A stretch of DNA of 64,000 bases from an uncultured Alphaproteobacteria bacterium (GCA_937920085.1 CALETE010000059.1:1-64000); one strand, 5' to 3'. Counted from the stretch's first letter, positions 8,461 through 17,422 are shown. The notes: generated from the letters alone by a model not told the origin. Numbers and translations: made by a program.

Positions 8461-8487
8461 ACCGGGTCGCCATCCTAGCGGCCCGGT
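8461..8487. terminator. Hairpin between convergent qor and GST genes
   Basis: ACCGGGTCGC (8461-8470) pairs with GCGGCCCGGT (8478-8487), ten pairs with one G-T wobble, around a 7-base loop. It begins 8 bases after the qor stop and lies between convergent genes, so a transcription-stop role is likely. There is no T-run, so intrinsic termination is uncertain. Confidence 0.5.
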
Positions 8488-8515
8488 TCGGCCAACCGCC
8501 TTCAGATCAGCGCCT

Positions 8516-9169
8516 TCAGGCCTTCCAAGTTGGGGATGTGTCTGAGGCCTGCGCCGTCTTTGCCGCTTTGAAGCCATCGCGCATCTGCATTCGGGCCCAG
8601 TAATCGGCAATAGTCGGGCTGAAGCGTTCCGACAGATTCAGGGACTCTGCCAGCAGCAAGGCATAGGCAACGGAGATGTCGGCACCCGTGAATCTGCCGG
8701 CGCAATAGAAGCCACCGCCCTCCGCCAGCCGCGCATCCAGTCCCCGAAGTCGGGCAACGAACCATTTCGAATAGTCTTCGGCGACCTGCGGATTGCGCCG
8801 TTCCTTGGGCTCAAGCCGGGTATAGCGAAGAACCAGGGTCTGGGGGAAGGTCAGGGTGGCTTCGCCAAAGTGCAGGCCATTGAGCCAGGCACCATAGGCA
8901 CCATCCCCCGGCTCGACCGATAGGACAGACGGCCCCGACCGTGTCGCCAGATACTGCACAATGGCGGCGGATTCGGTCATCCGGACATCGCCATCCACCA
9001 GCAGGGGAATGGTCCCCAGGGGATTTTCCTTGAGGTATTCGGGCGAAAGCATCCGGGGCGGAAAGGGCAGAAGCTTCAGGTCATAGGCCATGCCCAGCTC
9101 TTCCAAGGCCCATAGGGCCCGGAAGGATCTGGCGTCATTGCAGTGATAAAGGACGGGCCTAGTCGACAT
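8516..9169 (-). CDS. Glutathione S-transferase family protein
   Basis: The 217-residue protein has an N-terminal thioredoxin-like domain with YHCNDARSFRALWALEELG, NPLGTIPLLVDGD and the glutathione-contact motif MTESAAIVQYLA, and an all-helical C-terminal domain with GADISVAYALLLAE. This is the usual bacterial GST layout and length. Substrate cannot be told. It overlaps the preceding crotonase gene by 11 bases on the same strand, so the pair is translated from one mRNA. The partner suggests a role in metabolising an acyl-CoA-linked or electrophilic substrate, which is inference. Confidence 0.87.
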   Translation of the reverse strand: MSTRPVLYHCNDARSFRALWALEELGMAYDLKLLPFPPRMLSPEYLKENPLGTIPLLVDGDVRMTESAAIVQYLATRSGPSVLSVEPGDGAYGAWLNGLHFGEATLTFPQTLVLRYTRLEPKERRNPQVAEDYSKWFVARLRGLDARLAEGGGFYCAGRFTGADISVAYALLLAESLNLSERFSPTIADYWARMQMRDGFKAAKTAQASDTSPTWKA

Positions 9170-9971
9170 AGGTGGCTGGGCGTTTTTGCATGTTGGACAT
9201 CACGGCTTCCACCTGGTTAGGCGAGCCGATCAGGGCGGTCTGCTCCTTGCTTTCGGCCATCAAGATCTCAGCCTGACTGGCGTCGGGGGCCAGGTCCAGC
9301 AGGCGCTTGGCACCACGTATGGCGTGGGGGTTCTTGCCGGCGATTTCCGCAGCAAGGGCCAGGGCCTCGGCCCGAGGATCGGCACAGACCCGGGTGGCAA
9401 AGCCCATTTGCAGGGCTTCCTCGCCATTAAAGACCCGACCCGTATAGGTCAGCTCTCGAGCGACGTCATCGCGCACCAGCCGCTTCATGAGCACCAGACC
9501 CGCCATGTCTGGCACCAGGCCCCACTTGATTTCCAGCACGGCCATCTTGACGTCTGGGGTCACGAAACGAATGTCTGCGCCCAGGGCCAGCTGGAAGCCG
9601 CCGCCAAAGGCGACGCCGTGAATGGCTGCAATGACCGGGACGGTTTGTTCCCGCCAGACCATGACCGCATGTTGGGCGCGGTTCGACCCCCCCGGTGTAC
9701 GGTTTGCCGTGACCAAAGAATTGCCGGTGGCGTTTGCATTGGCTGGCGGGGCCGCCATGCGGGCAAAATTGCCCATGTCGAGACCGGCGCAGAAGGCGCG
9801 ACCTTCGCCCGATAGAACAATGGCCCGAACGCCAGGTTCGCTCTTTAAGCGTTCGCCCATGTCGATCAGGGCCTGGAACATGGCATCGTCCAGGGCGTTC
9901 ATCTTGTCGACGCGAACCAGGCGGACGTCTGCCACCCCGTCCGTAAGCGTCAGTTGAATACGATCTTCCAT
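9159..9971 (-). CDS. Enoyl-CoA hydratase/isomerase (crotonase) family protein
   Basis: The 270-residue crotonase-fold protein carries the CoA and oxyanion-hole segments: RAFCAGLDMGNF, HGVAFGGGFQLALGADIRF, and LEIKWGLVPDMAG with the acidic residue used for proton transfer. FATRVCADPRAEALALA and the C-terminal helices follow. Many crotonases hydrate trans-2-enoyl-CoA in beta-oxidation, but the family is catalytically diverse and the exact reaction is not fixed. The gene overlaps the GST gene downstream by 11 bases. A GPH-family MFS transporter lies just upstream on the same strand, starting about 80 bases away. Confidence 0.87.
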   Translation of the reverse strand: MEDRIQLTLTDGVADVRLVRVDKMNALDDAMFQALIDMGERLKSEPGVRAIVLSGEGRAFCAGLDMGNFARMAAPPANANATGNSLVTANRTPGGSNRAQHAVMVWREQTVPVIAAIHGVAFGGGFQLALGADIRFVTPDVKMAVLEIKWGLVPDMAGLVLMKRLVRDDVARELTYTGRVFNGEEALQMGFATRVCADPRAEALALAAEIAGKNPHAIRGAKRLLDLAPDASQAEILMAESKEQTALIGSPNQVEAVMSNMQKRPATYVD

Positions 9972-10053
9972 GGGAAACTCCCTGCAGGCTTTATTTGAGG
10001 TGTTGTCTGAGAGGGTGTCACGAATTTTCGAGGACGGCCACCATGACCCAGCG

Positions 10054-11490
10054 TCAGTCGCCCTCCTGCCCTGGCAGAATCGCGTGGCCAGGGCGCGAGG
10101 TCACGCTTTCGAGAATGGGGGCCTCGTCATAGGGCGGGAGGCTGGAATCAATGGCTTCCAAGGCCCTGCGGATCTCATCATGTCGTTCGGCGGTCAGCCG
10201 CCAGCCCATGACACACACGCCCCCCAGCATCACGAAAACGATGGGGCCAATAATATAGGCCAGCTGCAGATTGTGGATGGCCGCCGGCGTATTCTGGGCC
10301 CCCTCCTTGGCCACATATCCAAGTCGCTCAAGCAGGGGAAAGGTCAGGCCGATGGCAAAGGCCCCCGCGATCTTCGCCGCCAGGGTGTTCAAGGCGTAAA
10401 TCAGGCTGAGCTGCTCCTTGCCCTGTTCAAGACGCACTTCGTCGCCCACATCGGCCAGCATGGCCCGAACCATCAGGTCAAATCCCGAGGCCATGAAACC
10501 GCACCAGAACATGGGCAAGAGGCCTGCGATCACATTGCCCCTGGGAATGATCATTAGGGTGCAGAGGCCAAGAGAATAGGCCGTTGTGGTGACCATGAGG
10601 GTGCGGTGCTTGCCCAAGCGACGGGACAGCTGCGCAGTCAAAGGCGCACCGAAGACTCCGGCCAGGATGTAGAGCAGCAGCAGACCTGAGGCGATCGCGG
10701 GGGAATAGCCCAGACTGTCTGTGAAATAGAAGAGATAGAGCGCGCTCATCCAGCCTGGGCCCAGGGTCAGACACACTTGGGCGAGGAATAGCCGCATCAG
10801 GTCGGGCTTAACGACGAGACTGAGATAGTCGCGGATGTGAAAATGGCTGCCAGCAAGGGCGCGGTTGGGGGTTTCTGAGGTCGTGGCGACGGTAAAGCCA
10901 ATGGTCAGGGGCGCGACGATCAGGATGAACCACCCCATCTGCGGCACTGCGGCAGCGTTGCCATAGCCCAAAGCCTTTGAAAAGATTGGGATCAGCAGGA
11001 CAATGACAGCGCCTATGACCCCGATTGCCGTGACAATGCCGAAGACCTGGCTGCGCTCATGGTAGCGGGTTGAAAGCGTGGCCCCCCAGGCCGAATGTCC
11101 CAGGGCCAGGATGGATGTTGCCAGGTAGTAGATCAGCAGCCAGACGATCAGATACCCAAACCCAACGCCGTGGGGCGCCATGAAGAGGGCGTAGACCGAA
11201 ACCATGAGAATGGGTGCGCCGAGCGCCATCCAGGGCCGATAGCGTCCAAATCGGGTCTGGGTCCGGTCCATAACCAGGCCCAGGACGGGATCAACCACAA
11301 GGTCGAGCATGCGAACCGTCGCCCAGGCACCGCCCACTGCTGCGAGGCTGACCCCAAGGTGGCTTGCAAAATAGGGCGGCAAATAAACCGCCACTGCCAC
11401 GGCCAGACATCCGAGGGGAAAATTTCCCGCCGCAAACGCCAGAACCGCACTTAGTTTCAAAGGGGGTCTACCAACGCCATCAGCACTCAA
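10054..11490 (-). CDS. MFS transporter, GPH (glycoside-pentoside-hexuronide) family
   Basis: This 478-residue protein has about 12 membrane segments and the GPH/MFS_2 signature elements: LVVDPVLGLVMDRTQTRFGRYRPWMALGAP after helix 2, then AWGATLSTRYHERSQVFG. These resemble MelB-type cation symporters; substrates in alphaproteobacteria are often unknown sugars or sugar derivatives. The start is TTG at 11490, with GGAG about 11 bases upstream; no ATG is available nearby. It lies in a same-strand run with the tesB-like gene upstream and the crotonase downstream. Confidence 0.82.
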   Translation of the reverse strand: MSADGVGRPPLKLSAVLAFAAGNFPLGCLAVAVAVYLPPYFASHLGVSLAAVGGAWATVRMLDLVVDPVLGLVMDRTQTRFGRYRPWMALGAPILMVSVYALFMAPHGVGFGYLIVWLLIYYLATSILALGHSAWGATLSTRYHERSQVFGIVTAIGVIGAVIVLLIPIFSKALGYGNAAAVPQMGWFILIVAPLTIGFTVATTSETPNRALAGSHFHIRDYLSLVVKPDLMRLFLAQVCLTLGPGWMSALYLFYFTDSLGYSPAIASGLLLLYILAGVFGAPLTAQLSRRLGKHRTLMVTTTAYSLGLCTLMIIPRGNVIAGLLPMFWCGFMASGFDLMVRAMLADVGDEVRLEQGKEQLSLIYALNTLAAKIAGAFAIGLTFPLLERLGYVAKEGAQNTPAAIHNLQLAYIIGPIVFVMLGGVCVMGWRLTAERHDEIRRALEAIDSSLPPYDEAPILESVTSRPGHAILPGQEGD

Positions 11491-11562
11491 AGCACATACT
11501 CCACTCCGAAGACACGCTTCGGCGGCTCCAAAAAGACGTTAGTCGCCGGCCAGGGCAAGGGG

Positions 11563-12396
11563 TCATCGATAGCGGATCAGGGCTTCCTGGGTTGCCGAGG
11601 CGACCAAGCGTCCGTCCTGGGTAAAGATTGAGCCGCGATTGAAACCTCGACCTCCCGATGCCGACGGACTGTCTTGGACATAGAGATGCCATTGGGAAAA
11701 ATCAGAAGGGTGATGGAACCACAGTGCGTGGTCGAGGCTGGCCACCTGAAGCCGTCCTGAATCCCACTCCACCGCATGGGGGCGCAGGGAGGCGTCCAAG
11801 AGGGTCATGTCGGACCCATAGGCCAAGGCGCATTGATTGGCCGCAACATCCTGCCCAAGAGACTGTCGGGCCCGGAACCAGCACATATCGATGGGCGGGA
11901 GCTTGCCCTTAAAGCCCGGAGGCTTGGGATCGCAGGGCCGGACTTCAACGGGCCAGATTTTCCGGCTCTCGGGCTCAAGCCCGGCCTTGGCCCGGAGTTC
12001 CTCTTCATTCAGCAGGGTCTCAGGGGCGGGCGGTTGCGGCATTTGCAACTGGTGCTCAAACCCGGTTTCTGGCGTCTGAAAGGATGCCGCCAGGTTGAAA
12101 ATCTGCTTCTCATTCTGGATGGCAACCACCCTGCGCACAGCGAAGCTGCCCCCGTCTCGGGCCCGGTCCACCTGAAAGAGGATCGGAATCTTCGGATCCC
12201 CAGGCCGAATGAAATAGGAATGCAGAGAGTGGCAATGGCGGCCCTCAATGGTCCGATAGGCCGCCATCAGGGCTTGGGCTACCACCTGCCCCCCATAGAT
12301 CCGCCGGTGTCCGTCGCCGGGGGTCTGTCCCCGGAACATATCCAGGTCCAGGGCCTCGAGGTTGAGGATGTCCAGAAGTTCGTTTGGCGCTGTCAT
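11563..12396 (-). CDS. tesB: Acyl-CoA thioesterase II (TesB family)
   Basis: The 277-residue protein is a double-hotdog thioesterase. Typical TesB segments are FRGQTPGDGHRRIYGGQVVAQALMAA, LHSYFIRPGDPKIPILF, FAVRRVVAIQ and the C-terminal LDHALWFHHP and RGSIFTQDGRLVASATQE. It hydrolyses medium- and long-chain acyl-CoAs to free acids and CoA in the cytoplasm. ATG at 12396 is used; the alternative TTG at 12402 would overlap rfbC by 4 bases. It directly follows rfbC on the same strand, a contact that seems accidental in function. Confidence 0.92.
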   Translation of the reverse strand: MTAPNELLDILNLEALDLDMFRGQTPGDGHRRIYGGQVVAQALMAAYRTIEGRHCHSLHSYFIRPGDPKIPILFQVDRARDGGSFAVRRVVAIQNEKQIFNLAASFQTPETGFEHQLQMPQPPAPETLLNEEELRAKAGLEPESRKIWPVEVRPCDPKPPGFKGKLPPIDMCWFRARQSLGQDVAANQCALAYGSDMTLLDASLRPHAVEWDSGRLQVASLDHALWFHHPSDFSQWHLYVQDSPSASGGRGFNRGSIFTQDGRLVASATQEALIRYR

Positions 12397-12398
12397 GA

Positions 12399-12956
12399 TC
12401 AAAATTGTACTGGGGCGAGATCTTTTAGACGGGGCAGGGCGAGATCTTTTTCGGACAGTGTCGCGGCGTCTTCCGACACGCCCCAGTTAATCCCAAGGTC
12501 TGGATCATTCCAAATCACGCCCCCCTCGCATTTGGGCGCATAATCGCCGTCCACCTTGTAGGCCAGAACGCAATCAGGGCCGAGGGTCACATAGCCATGG
12601 GCAAAGCCCCTCGGCACCAGAAGTTGCTCGCCACCCTCGGCGGTTAACTTGGCACCGACCCACTTGCCAAAGGAGGGGGAGCCAGGACGCACATCTACCG
12701 CCACATCGAAGATCGCCCCCGCCACCACACGAACCAGCTTGGCCTGAGCATGGGGAAAGGTTTGGAAGTGAAGACCGCGAACCGTGCCCGCCTTGCCATT
12801 GAAGGCTTGGTTGTCTTGGACAAAATCGTAGTCTAGGCCCTTAGAGGCCATGGTTTTCCGGCTCCAGGTTTCGGAAAACCAGCCTCTAGCATCGCCGTGG
12901 CGCTTGGGCGTGATAAGCAAGACATCGGTGATGGCGAGCGGGGTAATCGTCGTCAT
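12399..12956 (-). CDS. rfbC: dTDP-4-dehydrorhamnose 3,5-epimerase
   Basis: RfbC converts dTDP-4-keto-6-deoxyglucose to dTDP-4-keto-L-rhamnose for O-antigen or capsule. The 185-residue cupin protein shows DARGWFSETW, the QDNQ segment, the catalytic-base region TVRGLHFQ (H63), DVAVDVRPGSPSFGKWVG and VPRGFAHGY. Length is normal. No rfbA, rfbB or rfbD gene is nearby; the divergent neighbour is a family 2 glycosyltransferase, so the pair may belong to surface polysaccharide synthesis. Confidence 0.93.
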   Translation of the reverse strand: MTTITPLAITDVLLITPKRHGDARGWFSETWSRKTMASKGLDYDFVQDNQAFNGKAGTVRGLHFQTFPHAQAKLVRVVAGAIFDVAVDVRPGSPSFGKWVGAKLTAEGGEQLLVPRGFAHGYVTLGPDCVLAYKVDGDYAPKCEGGVIWNDPDLGINWGVSEDAATLSEKDLALPRLKDLAPVQF

Positions 12957-12978
12957 AGGACCTCTGAATCAGAAAGCG

Positions 12979-14016
12979 ATGCGACCGATGGCGCGAGACG
13001 CCGCGAAAAACAAGCCCGCCAAGCGATATCCTGGGGTCTCTGTCCTGATTGTCGCCTACGAAAGCGGCGAATATCTCGGCCAATGCCTTGCGGCCTTAGA
13101 GGCGCAATCCTTCCAGGATTTTGAAATCATCATGGTGGATAACGCGTCGAGCGATGGCGCGCCCCAGGCGGCGATCGAGATGTTTCCGAAGGTAAAGCTC
13201 ATTGCTGCAGGGTCGAATCTTGGTTTCGCGGCGGGCATGAATCTGGCGGCGTCCCATGCCACCGGCGACTGGCTGGCCCTGATCAACCCTGACGCCTTCG
13301 CCGCGCCAGATTGGCTAGACAAGCTTTACGCAGCGACCCAGGCGCACCCAAGCCTGAAGGCCTTCGGATGCCGGCAATCCATGGATGACGACTCCGGACG
13401 GCTAGACGGCATGGGCGATGTCATGGCCTTGGCAGGATTTCCCTTTCGCGGGGGTTATGGACGGCCAGATCCTGGGCCCATCCAAGCCGGCGAGACCTTT
13501 TCGACCTGTGGCGGTGCCATGCTGATCGACAGGGCGGTGTTTCAAAGTCTCGGGGGTTTTGACGACCGCCTGTTTTGTTATTGCGAGGACGTGGATCTTG
13601 GCTACCGCCTGCGGCTGGCTGGTATGGCCAGTTGGGTGGTTCCAGAAGCGGTGGTTCGACATGTGGGGTCGGCCTCTTCGGGGGGGCCGCGCTCAGACTT
13701 TGCGGTTTTTCACGGCTCTCGAAACCGGGTTTGGGTCTTCATCAAGAATACCCCCCCGGTCTTGTTCTGGCTGACCCTGCCCCTGCACATACTGGCGACC
13801 TTGGTCCTCTTCATGCGCCACGCCATGCGCGGCGAACTGGCGGCCCCTCTCAGGGGCTTAAGGGCCGCCCTTGTTGGCCTGCCCATGATCCTCGCCGCCC
13901 GCCGTGAAACTCAGGCCAAACGCCAGGTGACATCCTGGGAGATTGCGGCGGCCATGACCTGGAACCCCTTAGATCTCTTGCTCCGGCGGGTGGTTATTCA
14001 CAGGCCCAAGCCATAA
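12979..14016 (+). CDS. Family 2 glycosyltransferase, rhamnosyltransferase-like
   Basis: The 345-residue protein has a GT-A fold: VSVLIVAYESGEYLGQCLAAL, MVDNASSDGA, ALINPDAF (the DxD-like metal site), then GGAMLIDRAVFQSLGGFDDRLFCYCEDVDLGYRLRLAG, a stretch typical of rhamnosyltransferases such as WbbL. A hydrophobic C-terminal segment (about 255-285) may associate with the membrane. ATG 12979 or ATG 12988 could be the start; neither has a strong ribosome site. It is divergent from rfbC, which makes a dTDP-rhamnose precursor, supporting a role in surface polysaccharide assembly. Its 3' end overlaps the convergent argE gene. Confidence 0.85.
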   Translation: MRPMARDAAKNKPAKRYPGVSVLIVAYESGEYLGQCLAALEAQSFQDFEIIMVDNASSDGAPQAAIEMFPKVKLIAAGSNLGFAAGMNLAASHATGDWLALINPDAFAAPDWLDKLYAATQAHPSLKAFGCRQSMDDDSGRLDGMGDVMALAGFPFRGGYGRPDPGPIQAGETFSTCGGAMLIDRAVFQSLGGFDDRLFCYCEDVDLGYRLRLAGMASWVVPEAVVRHVGSASSGGPRSDFAVFHGSRNRVWVFIKNTPPVLFWLTLPLHILATLVLFMRHAMRGELAAPLRGLRAALVGLPMILAARRETQAKRQVTSWEIAAAMTWNPLDLLLRRVVIHRPKP

Positions 14017-15157
14017 GCCGGACCATGAACTGCGCGCCGCGCTCTATTTGCTGGCGCTCCACATACTCATTGGGCTGATGGGCTTGCTCTATGGAGCCTG
14101 GCCCGCAAATGACCGTGGAAAAGCCCGCTTCCTGAAACTGCCCGGCTTCGGCGGCGTAGGACACCACCCGAGATGGGCCATTGTCACCTGTTATGCGGCG
14201 CACAAATGCCTCGGCGGCGCTATCAGGCTCAGGCGTAAGCGGTGGTGTGCCTGCCCCCTGAACCAAGACGGCACCACACTCGGCAAATCTGGACTTCAAG
14301 GCCTGATCGAGCTCAACGACCTTGGTCCTGAAGGGCGCAAGAATAGTATCAGGGTCCTGGCCAGCCGGGCACCGCAGGTCAAACTGGAAGGTACATTCCT
14401 GGGCCAGGATATTTCCGGCAGTCCCTCCATTGAGCAGGCCAATGGTCAGGGTCGCGTGGCCTGGTAGAAATGGTGACAGGGGATCGGCCTCGACCTCCAA
14501 CCGATCGGCCAGGGCCTTTAAGTCGGCCAAGAGGGGTATGGACTCCATAACCGCCGAGACCCCCAGATGTGTCAGGCTCGAATGGGCCTCATGGCCGGTG
14601 ACGGTGACCCGATAGGTGGAAATGCCCTTGTGACCGTTCACGGCCTCCATATTGGTCGGCTCTCCCACCACAACAAAGGCGGGGGCGGGAACCTCTGCCA
14701 CTAGGGTCGCGATCATGGCCGGGGACCCCAGACAGCCGATTTCTTCGTCATAGGAAAAAGCCAGATGCACGGGCTTGCGCATATTGGCGGCGAGAAGGTC
14801 GGGTGCCGCCGCCAGGGCAAGGGCCAGGAACCCCTTCATGTCGCAGGTCCCCCGCCCATAGAGCCGGCCATCATCCTTCTCGGTGAGGACAAAGGGGTCA
14901 GTATCCCAGGCCTGCCCCACGACGGGGACCACGTCGGTATGGCCCGACAGGACGACGCCGCCGGGGATATTGGGCCCCAGGGTGGCGATCAGGTTGGATT
15001 TGGTCCCGTCAGCATTGACGACCCTCCGGTGGGGGACCCCCAGGTGGTCAAGATAGGTTTCGACCCATTGGATCAGGTCGAGATTGGATAGATGTGAGGT
15101 CGTATCGAACCCGACCAGCTGGCCTAAGATGTCGATCGCGCGGGTCGTAAGGTCCAT
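13994..15157 (-). CDS. argE: Acetylornithine deacetylase (M20 peptidase family)
   Basis: ArgE removes the acetyl group from N-acetylornithine in arginine synthesis. The 387-residue protein shows the M20 di-zinc ligands in order: LSGHTDVVPV, YGRGTCDMKGFLAL, SYDEEIGCLGS, VGEPTNMEAVNGHKG and the C-terminal CGPGSIEQAHQPNEYV. A dimerisation domain lies at about 175-285. ATG at 15157 is chosen because it gives the usual N-terminus (MDLTTRAIDILGQLVGFDTTS); the TTG at 15175 is less likely. Succinyl-diaminopimelate desuccinylase is related, but the short ArgE-type spacing and motifs favour ArgE. Confidence 0.88.
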   Translation of the reverse strand: MDLTTRAIDILGQLVGFDTTSHLSNLDLIQWVETYLDHLGVPHRRVVNADGTKSNLIATLGPNIPGGVVLSGHTDVVPVVGQAWDTDPFVLTEKDDGRLYGRGTCDMKGFLALALAAAPDLLAANMRKPVHLAFSYDEEIGCLGSPAMIATLVAEVPAPAFVVVGEPTNMEAVNGHKGISTYRVTVTGHEAHSSLTHLGVSAVMESIPLLADLKALADRLEVEADPLSPFLPGHATLTIGLLNGGTAGNILAQECTFQFDLRCPAGQDPDTILAPFRTKVVELDQALKSRFAECGAVLVQGAGTPPLTPEPDSAAEAFVRRITGDNGPSRVVSYAAEAGQFQEAGFSTVICGPGSIEQAHQPNEYVERQQIERGAQFMVRLMAWACE

Positions 15158-15234
15158 GGGCCATCCAGGTGTCAACGAAAGTTCACCATCTGTCTTATCG
15201 GCTTCTTGGGACTGGCAAACCTAGATTTTCTGGC

Positions 15235-15573
15235 ATGGAAAAAGGGTTTTCAGAGTGGTGGCACCACCCGTCAGGGCCAGAGGATCGCCATCTGGTGCGG
15301 GCCCGGGAGCTATTGGACAGTTTTGACGTCTGGTTGACGGAGCGACTGTCGGTGGCCCGAAACCGTCGGCAGAATCTTGCCTTTTTCGATACAGATCTGC
15401 GCCGCGACCCCGAAGGTCACTGGAATGGATGGGCGCATCTCTATTTTGACCCCGATGATCCCCCTGTCCTAGGGCGTCAGTGGACCGTCTATCGGCTGTT
15501 TCCAGCCTCTGACCAGATCAGCCCTGCTGTTTATGACCAGGTCCCGGCAGGACGCCAAGCAGCTCAATCTTGA
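15235..15573 (+). CDS. Small hypothetical protein
   Basis: I do not recognise this 112-residue protein. It is polar, rich in Trp, His and Arg (FSEWWHHPSG, HWNGWAHLYFDPDDPPVLGRQWTVYRLFP), with no signal peptide or membrane segment. ATG at 15235 is used; a GTG at 15169 would add 22 residues and overlap the start of argE. Codon use is like that of neighbouring genes, which supports it as real. The last 56 bases overlap the convergent FKBP gene. No clear ribosome site precedes either start, so it could also be a chance frame. Confidence 0.45.
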   Translation: MEKGFSEWWHHPSGPEDRHLVRARELLDSFDVWLTERLSVARNRRQNLAFFDTDLRRDPEGHWNGWAHLYFDPDDPPVLGRQWTVYRLFPASDQISPAVYDQVPAGRQAAQS

Positions 15574-16015
15574 AGATCAAGGTGCTGCCGGGTGGGATTT
15601 CGCCTGCACCGTTCTCCCCATAAGCCAGGTTGGCTGGCACATAGAGTAACCAGGCGTCTCCGGGCCGCATGAGCTGAAGGGCTTCAATCCAACCTGGGAC
15701 CAGGGCGTCTAGGGGCAGGGCGGCGGGAACGCCCCTTTGATAGGACGAATCGAACACCTTGCCGGAGATCAGCTTGCCTTCGTAATTGACCTTCACCTCA
15801 TCCCCAGGAATGGGTTTGATGCCGTCCGCGGGGCCAGATTTGATGATCTTGTACTGAAGTCCAGAGGGCAGGGTGACGACCCCCTGGGCCTTGGCATTCG
15901 TCGCCAGGAAGGTGCGGCCCTCGTCCAGAGCCGCAGAGGTCACCGCCGCGCGATCTGGTCCGCAGGCACTAAGACCCAGGGCGATCAGGCCCGCAATAAG
16001 CCAAGAGGTTTTCAT
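15518..16015 (-). CDS. FKBP-type peptidyl-prolyl isomerase lipoprotein
   Basis: The 165-residue protein begins with a lipoprotein signal peptide (MKTSWLIAGLIALGLSAC, lipobox LSAC, acylated Cys at 18). A short linker leads to an FKBP domain: DEVKVNYEGKLISGKVFDSSYQRG, VPGWIEALQLMRPGDAW, YVPANLAYGENG and IPPGSTLIFKIELLGV. It should catalyse proline cis-trans isomerisation in periplasmic protein folding, anchored by its lipid. It overlaps the ilvA stop by 4 bases (ATGA), so it is translated from the ilvA mRNA, though no functional link is known. Confidence 0.93.
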   Translation of the reverse strand: MKTSWLIAGLIALGLSACGPDRAAVTSAALDEGRTFLATNAKAQGVVTLPSGLQYKIIKSGPADGIKPIPGDEVKVNYEGKLISGKVFDSSYQRGVPAALPLDALVPGWIEALQLMRPGDAWLLYVPANLAYGENGAGEIPPGSTLIFKIELLGVLPGPGHKQQG

Positions 16016-17232
16016 CGGGCGAGGCTCTCCAAGGCGCGGGGCGGATAGCCCTTCTCGCGAAGAACTTCCATGATTTCAAGAGTATGCTGGGCATCACGGG
16101 TTTCGATCATGATGTCGAATTCCGCGCCCTTGGCGGGCACATCCAGGGCCAGACGATTATGGGCCACTTCGACAATATTGGCGCCCATCTGGCCGATGAC
16201 CGCCGAGACCGTCGCCAGGAGCCCGGGACGATCGTCGCCGATGATCCGAAGGGAGACAAGTCTTTGCTCGCGCACAAGTTCCCGGGTCAGAACCGAGGCC
16301 AGCAGACGGGTATCGATATTGCCGCCCGTGATAATCACCCCGACCTTCTTGCCGCGGAATTTCTCGGGATAGGCCAGCAGGGCCGCCAGGGCCGCTGCGC
16401 CGGCCCCCTCTACCACGGTCTTTTCCACATTGCAGAACAGGGCAACGGCCCTTTCGAAAAAGGGCTCTTCGATCAGCAAGACGTCGTCGATGAGCGGTCT
16501 GACAATGCTGTAGCTCAGCTCGCCAACCTGTTTCACCGCAATGCCTTCGGCAATGGTGGCCCCGCCACTGGCGCTCATGGAAACGCCGCGCATCTTAGAG
16601 GTAAAGGACGGGTACATGGCCGGCTCCACCCCAATGATCTTGACGTTGGGATTGAGGGATTTGGCCGCAGTTGCGCAGCCGGCGATCAGACCGCCGCCGC
16701 CGATTGGTATGGGTAGGACCTCAAGATCTGGCTGGTCCTCAAACATTTCTAGGGCAACTGTGCCCTGCCCGGCCATGACCTGCAGGTTATTGAACGGGTG
16801 AACAAAGGTCAGCTCCCGTTCGTCGCAGATGCGTTTGGCGACGCCTGCCGATTCGTCATAGTTGTCGCCGTCGATCACCACTTCAGCGCCGTGCGCCCGG
16901 GTCTGTTGCACCTTCACGAAGGGTGTCGACTTGGGCATGACAATGGTCACAGGCACGCCCAGGCGCGCCGCGTGATAGGCGAGGCCTTGGCTATGATTTC
17001 CCGCAGAAGCGGCGATGACGCCACGCTTGGCCTCATTGTCGGAGAGTTGCAGCAGGGTGTTGAGGGCCCCGCGCTCCTTATAGGCGGCTGTGAACTGGAG
17101 GTTCTCGAACTTAACCCAGACCTCAGCCCCGGTAATCTCTGACAAGGTCCGAGAATGACGGAGCGGCGTGCGTTCAACGCGCCCCTTCACCCGCTCAGCC
17201 GCGGCGCGGATATCATCAAGTGTTAGGGTCAT
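16012..17232 (-). CDS. ilvA: Threonine ammonia-lyase (threonine dehydratase) with ACT domain
   Basis: This PLP enzyme deaminates threonine to 2-oxobutanoate, the first step toward isoleucine. In the 406-residue protein the Schiff-base lysine is K52 (FTAAYKERGALNTL) and the phosphate loop is IGGGGLIAG near residue 180. A single ACT-like regulatory domain occupies about 325-400 (VSLRIIGDDRPGLLATVSAVIGQMGANIVEV). This short one-ACT form is the type common in alphaproteobacteria, smaller than E. coli IlvA. It overlaps the FKBP gene downstream. A dispersed repeat and two hairpins lie in the leader region. Confidence 0.93.
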   Translation of the reverse strand: MTLTLDDIRAAAERVKGRVERTPLRHSRTLSEITGAEVWVKFENLQFTAAYKERGALNTLLQLSDNEAKRGVIAASAGNHSQGLAYHAARLGVPVTIVMPKSTPFVKVQQTRAHGAEVVIDGDNYDESAGVAKRICDERELTFVHPFNNLQVMAGQGTVALEMFEDQPDLEVLPIPIGGGGLIAGCATAAKSLNPNVKIIGVEPAMYPSFTSKMRGVSMSASGGATIAEGIAVKQVGELSYSIVRPLIDDVLLIEEPFFERAVALFCNVEKTVVEGAGAAALAALLAYPEKFRGKKVGVIITGGNIDTRLLASVLTRELVREQRLVSLRIIGDDRPGLLATVSAVIGQMGANIVEVAHNRLALDVPAKGAEFDIMIETRDAQHTLEIMEVLREKGYPPRALESLAR

Positions 17233-17275
17233 GGCAAAGCCGAAAGAGGTCAGAAGTCGAAAAAGAGGCCACCTC

Positions 17276-17330
17276 TAGAGCATGTTCAGATGGGTGGGAA
17301 CCGGGTATTGGATCGAAACAGGCCCTAAGA
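17276..17330 (+). repeat. Dispersed intergenic repeat, copy 1
   Basis: Begins TAGAGCATGTTC and contains GTGGGAACCGGGT about 15 bases further on, then GGATCGAAACAGG. It shares this layout with three other copies at 25325-25374 (minus), 48790-48837 (minus) and 59960-60012 (plus). Such AGAGCATG...GGAACCGG elements are common between genes in alphaproteobacteria. This copy lies upstream of ilvA. Confidence 0.75.
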
Positions 17331-17339
17331 TGCTGAATT

Positions 17340-17400
17340 AGAGCCGCTTTTATATTTTGAAAGGGCTCTATCTCAGGCGAAAGGCCCCCTGATATGGGGG
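17340..17400 (-). terminator. Two hairpins downstream of the acyltransferase gene
   Basis: Reading on the minus strand after the acyltransferase stop, CCCCC (17400-17396) pairs with GGGGG (17389-17385). A longer stem follows: AGAGCCCTTT (17369-17360) pairs with AAAGCGGCTCT (17350-17340) with one bulged base and an AT-rich loop. They lie 3' of the acyltransferase gene and 5' of ilvA. They probably end upstream transcription; no strong T-run is present. Confidence 0.45.
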
Positions 17401-17422
17401 TGACTTGCGCCCAGGCTAAGCC

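Noticed and set aside
9186..9815. 209-residue plus-strand frame opposite the crotonase gene
   Set aside because: The crotonase on the minus strand has clear motifs; the plus frame is a shadow.
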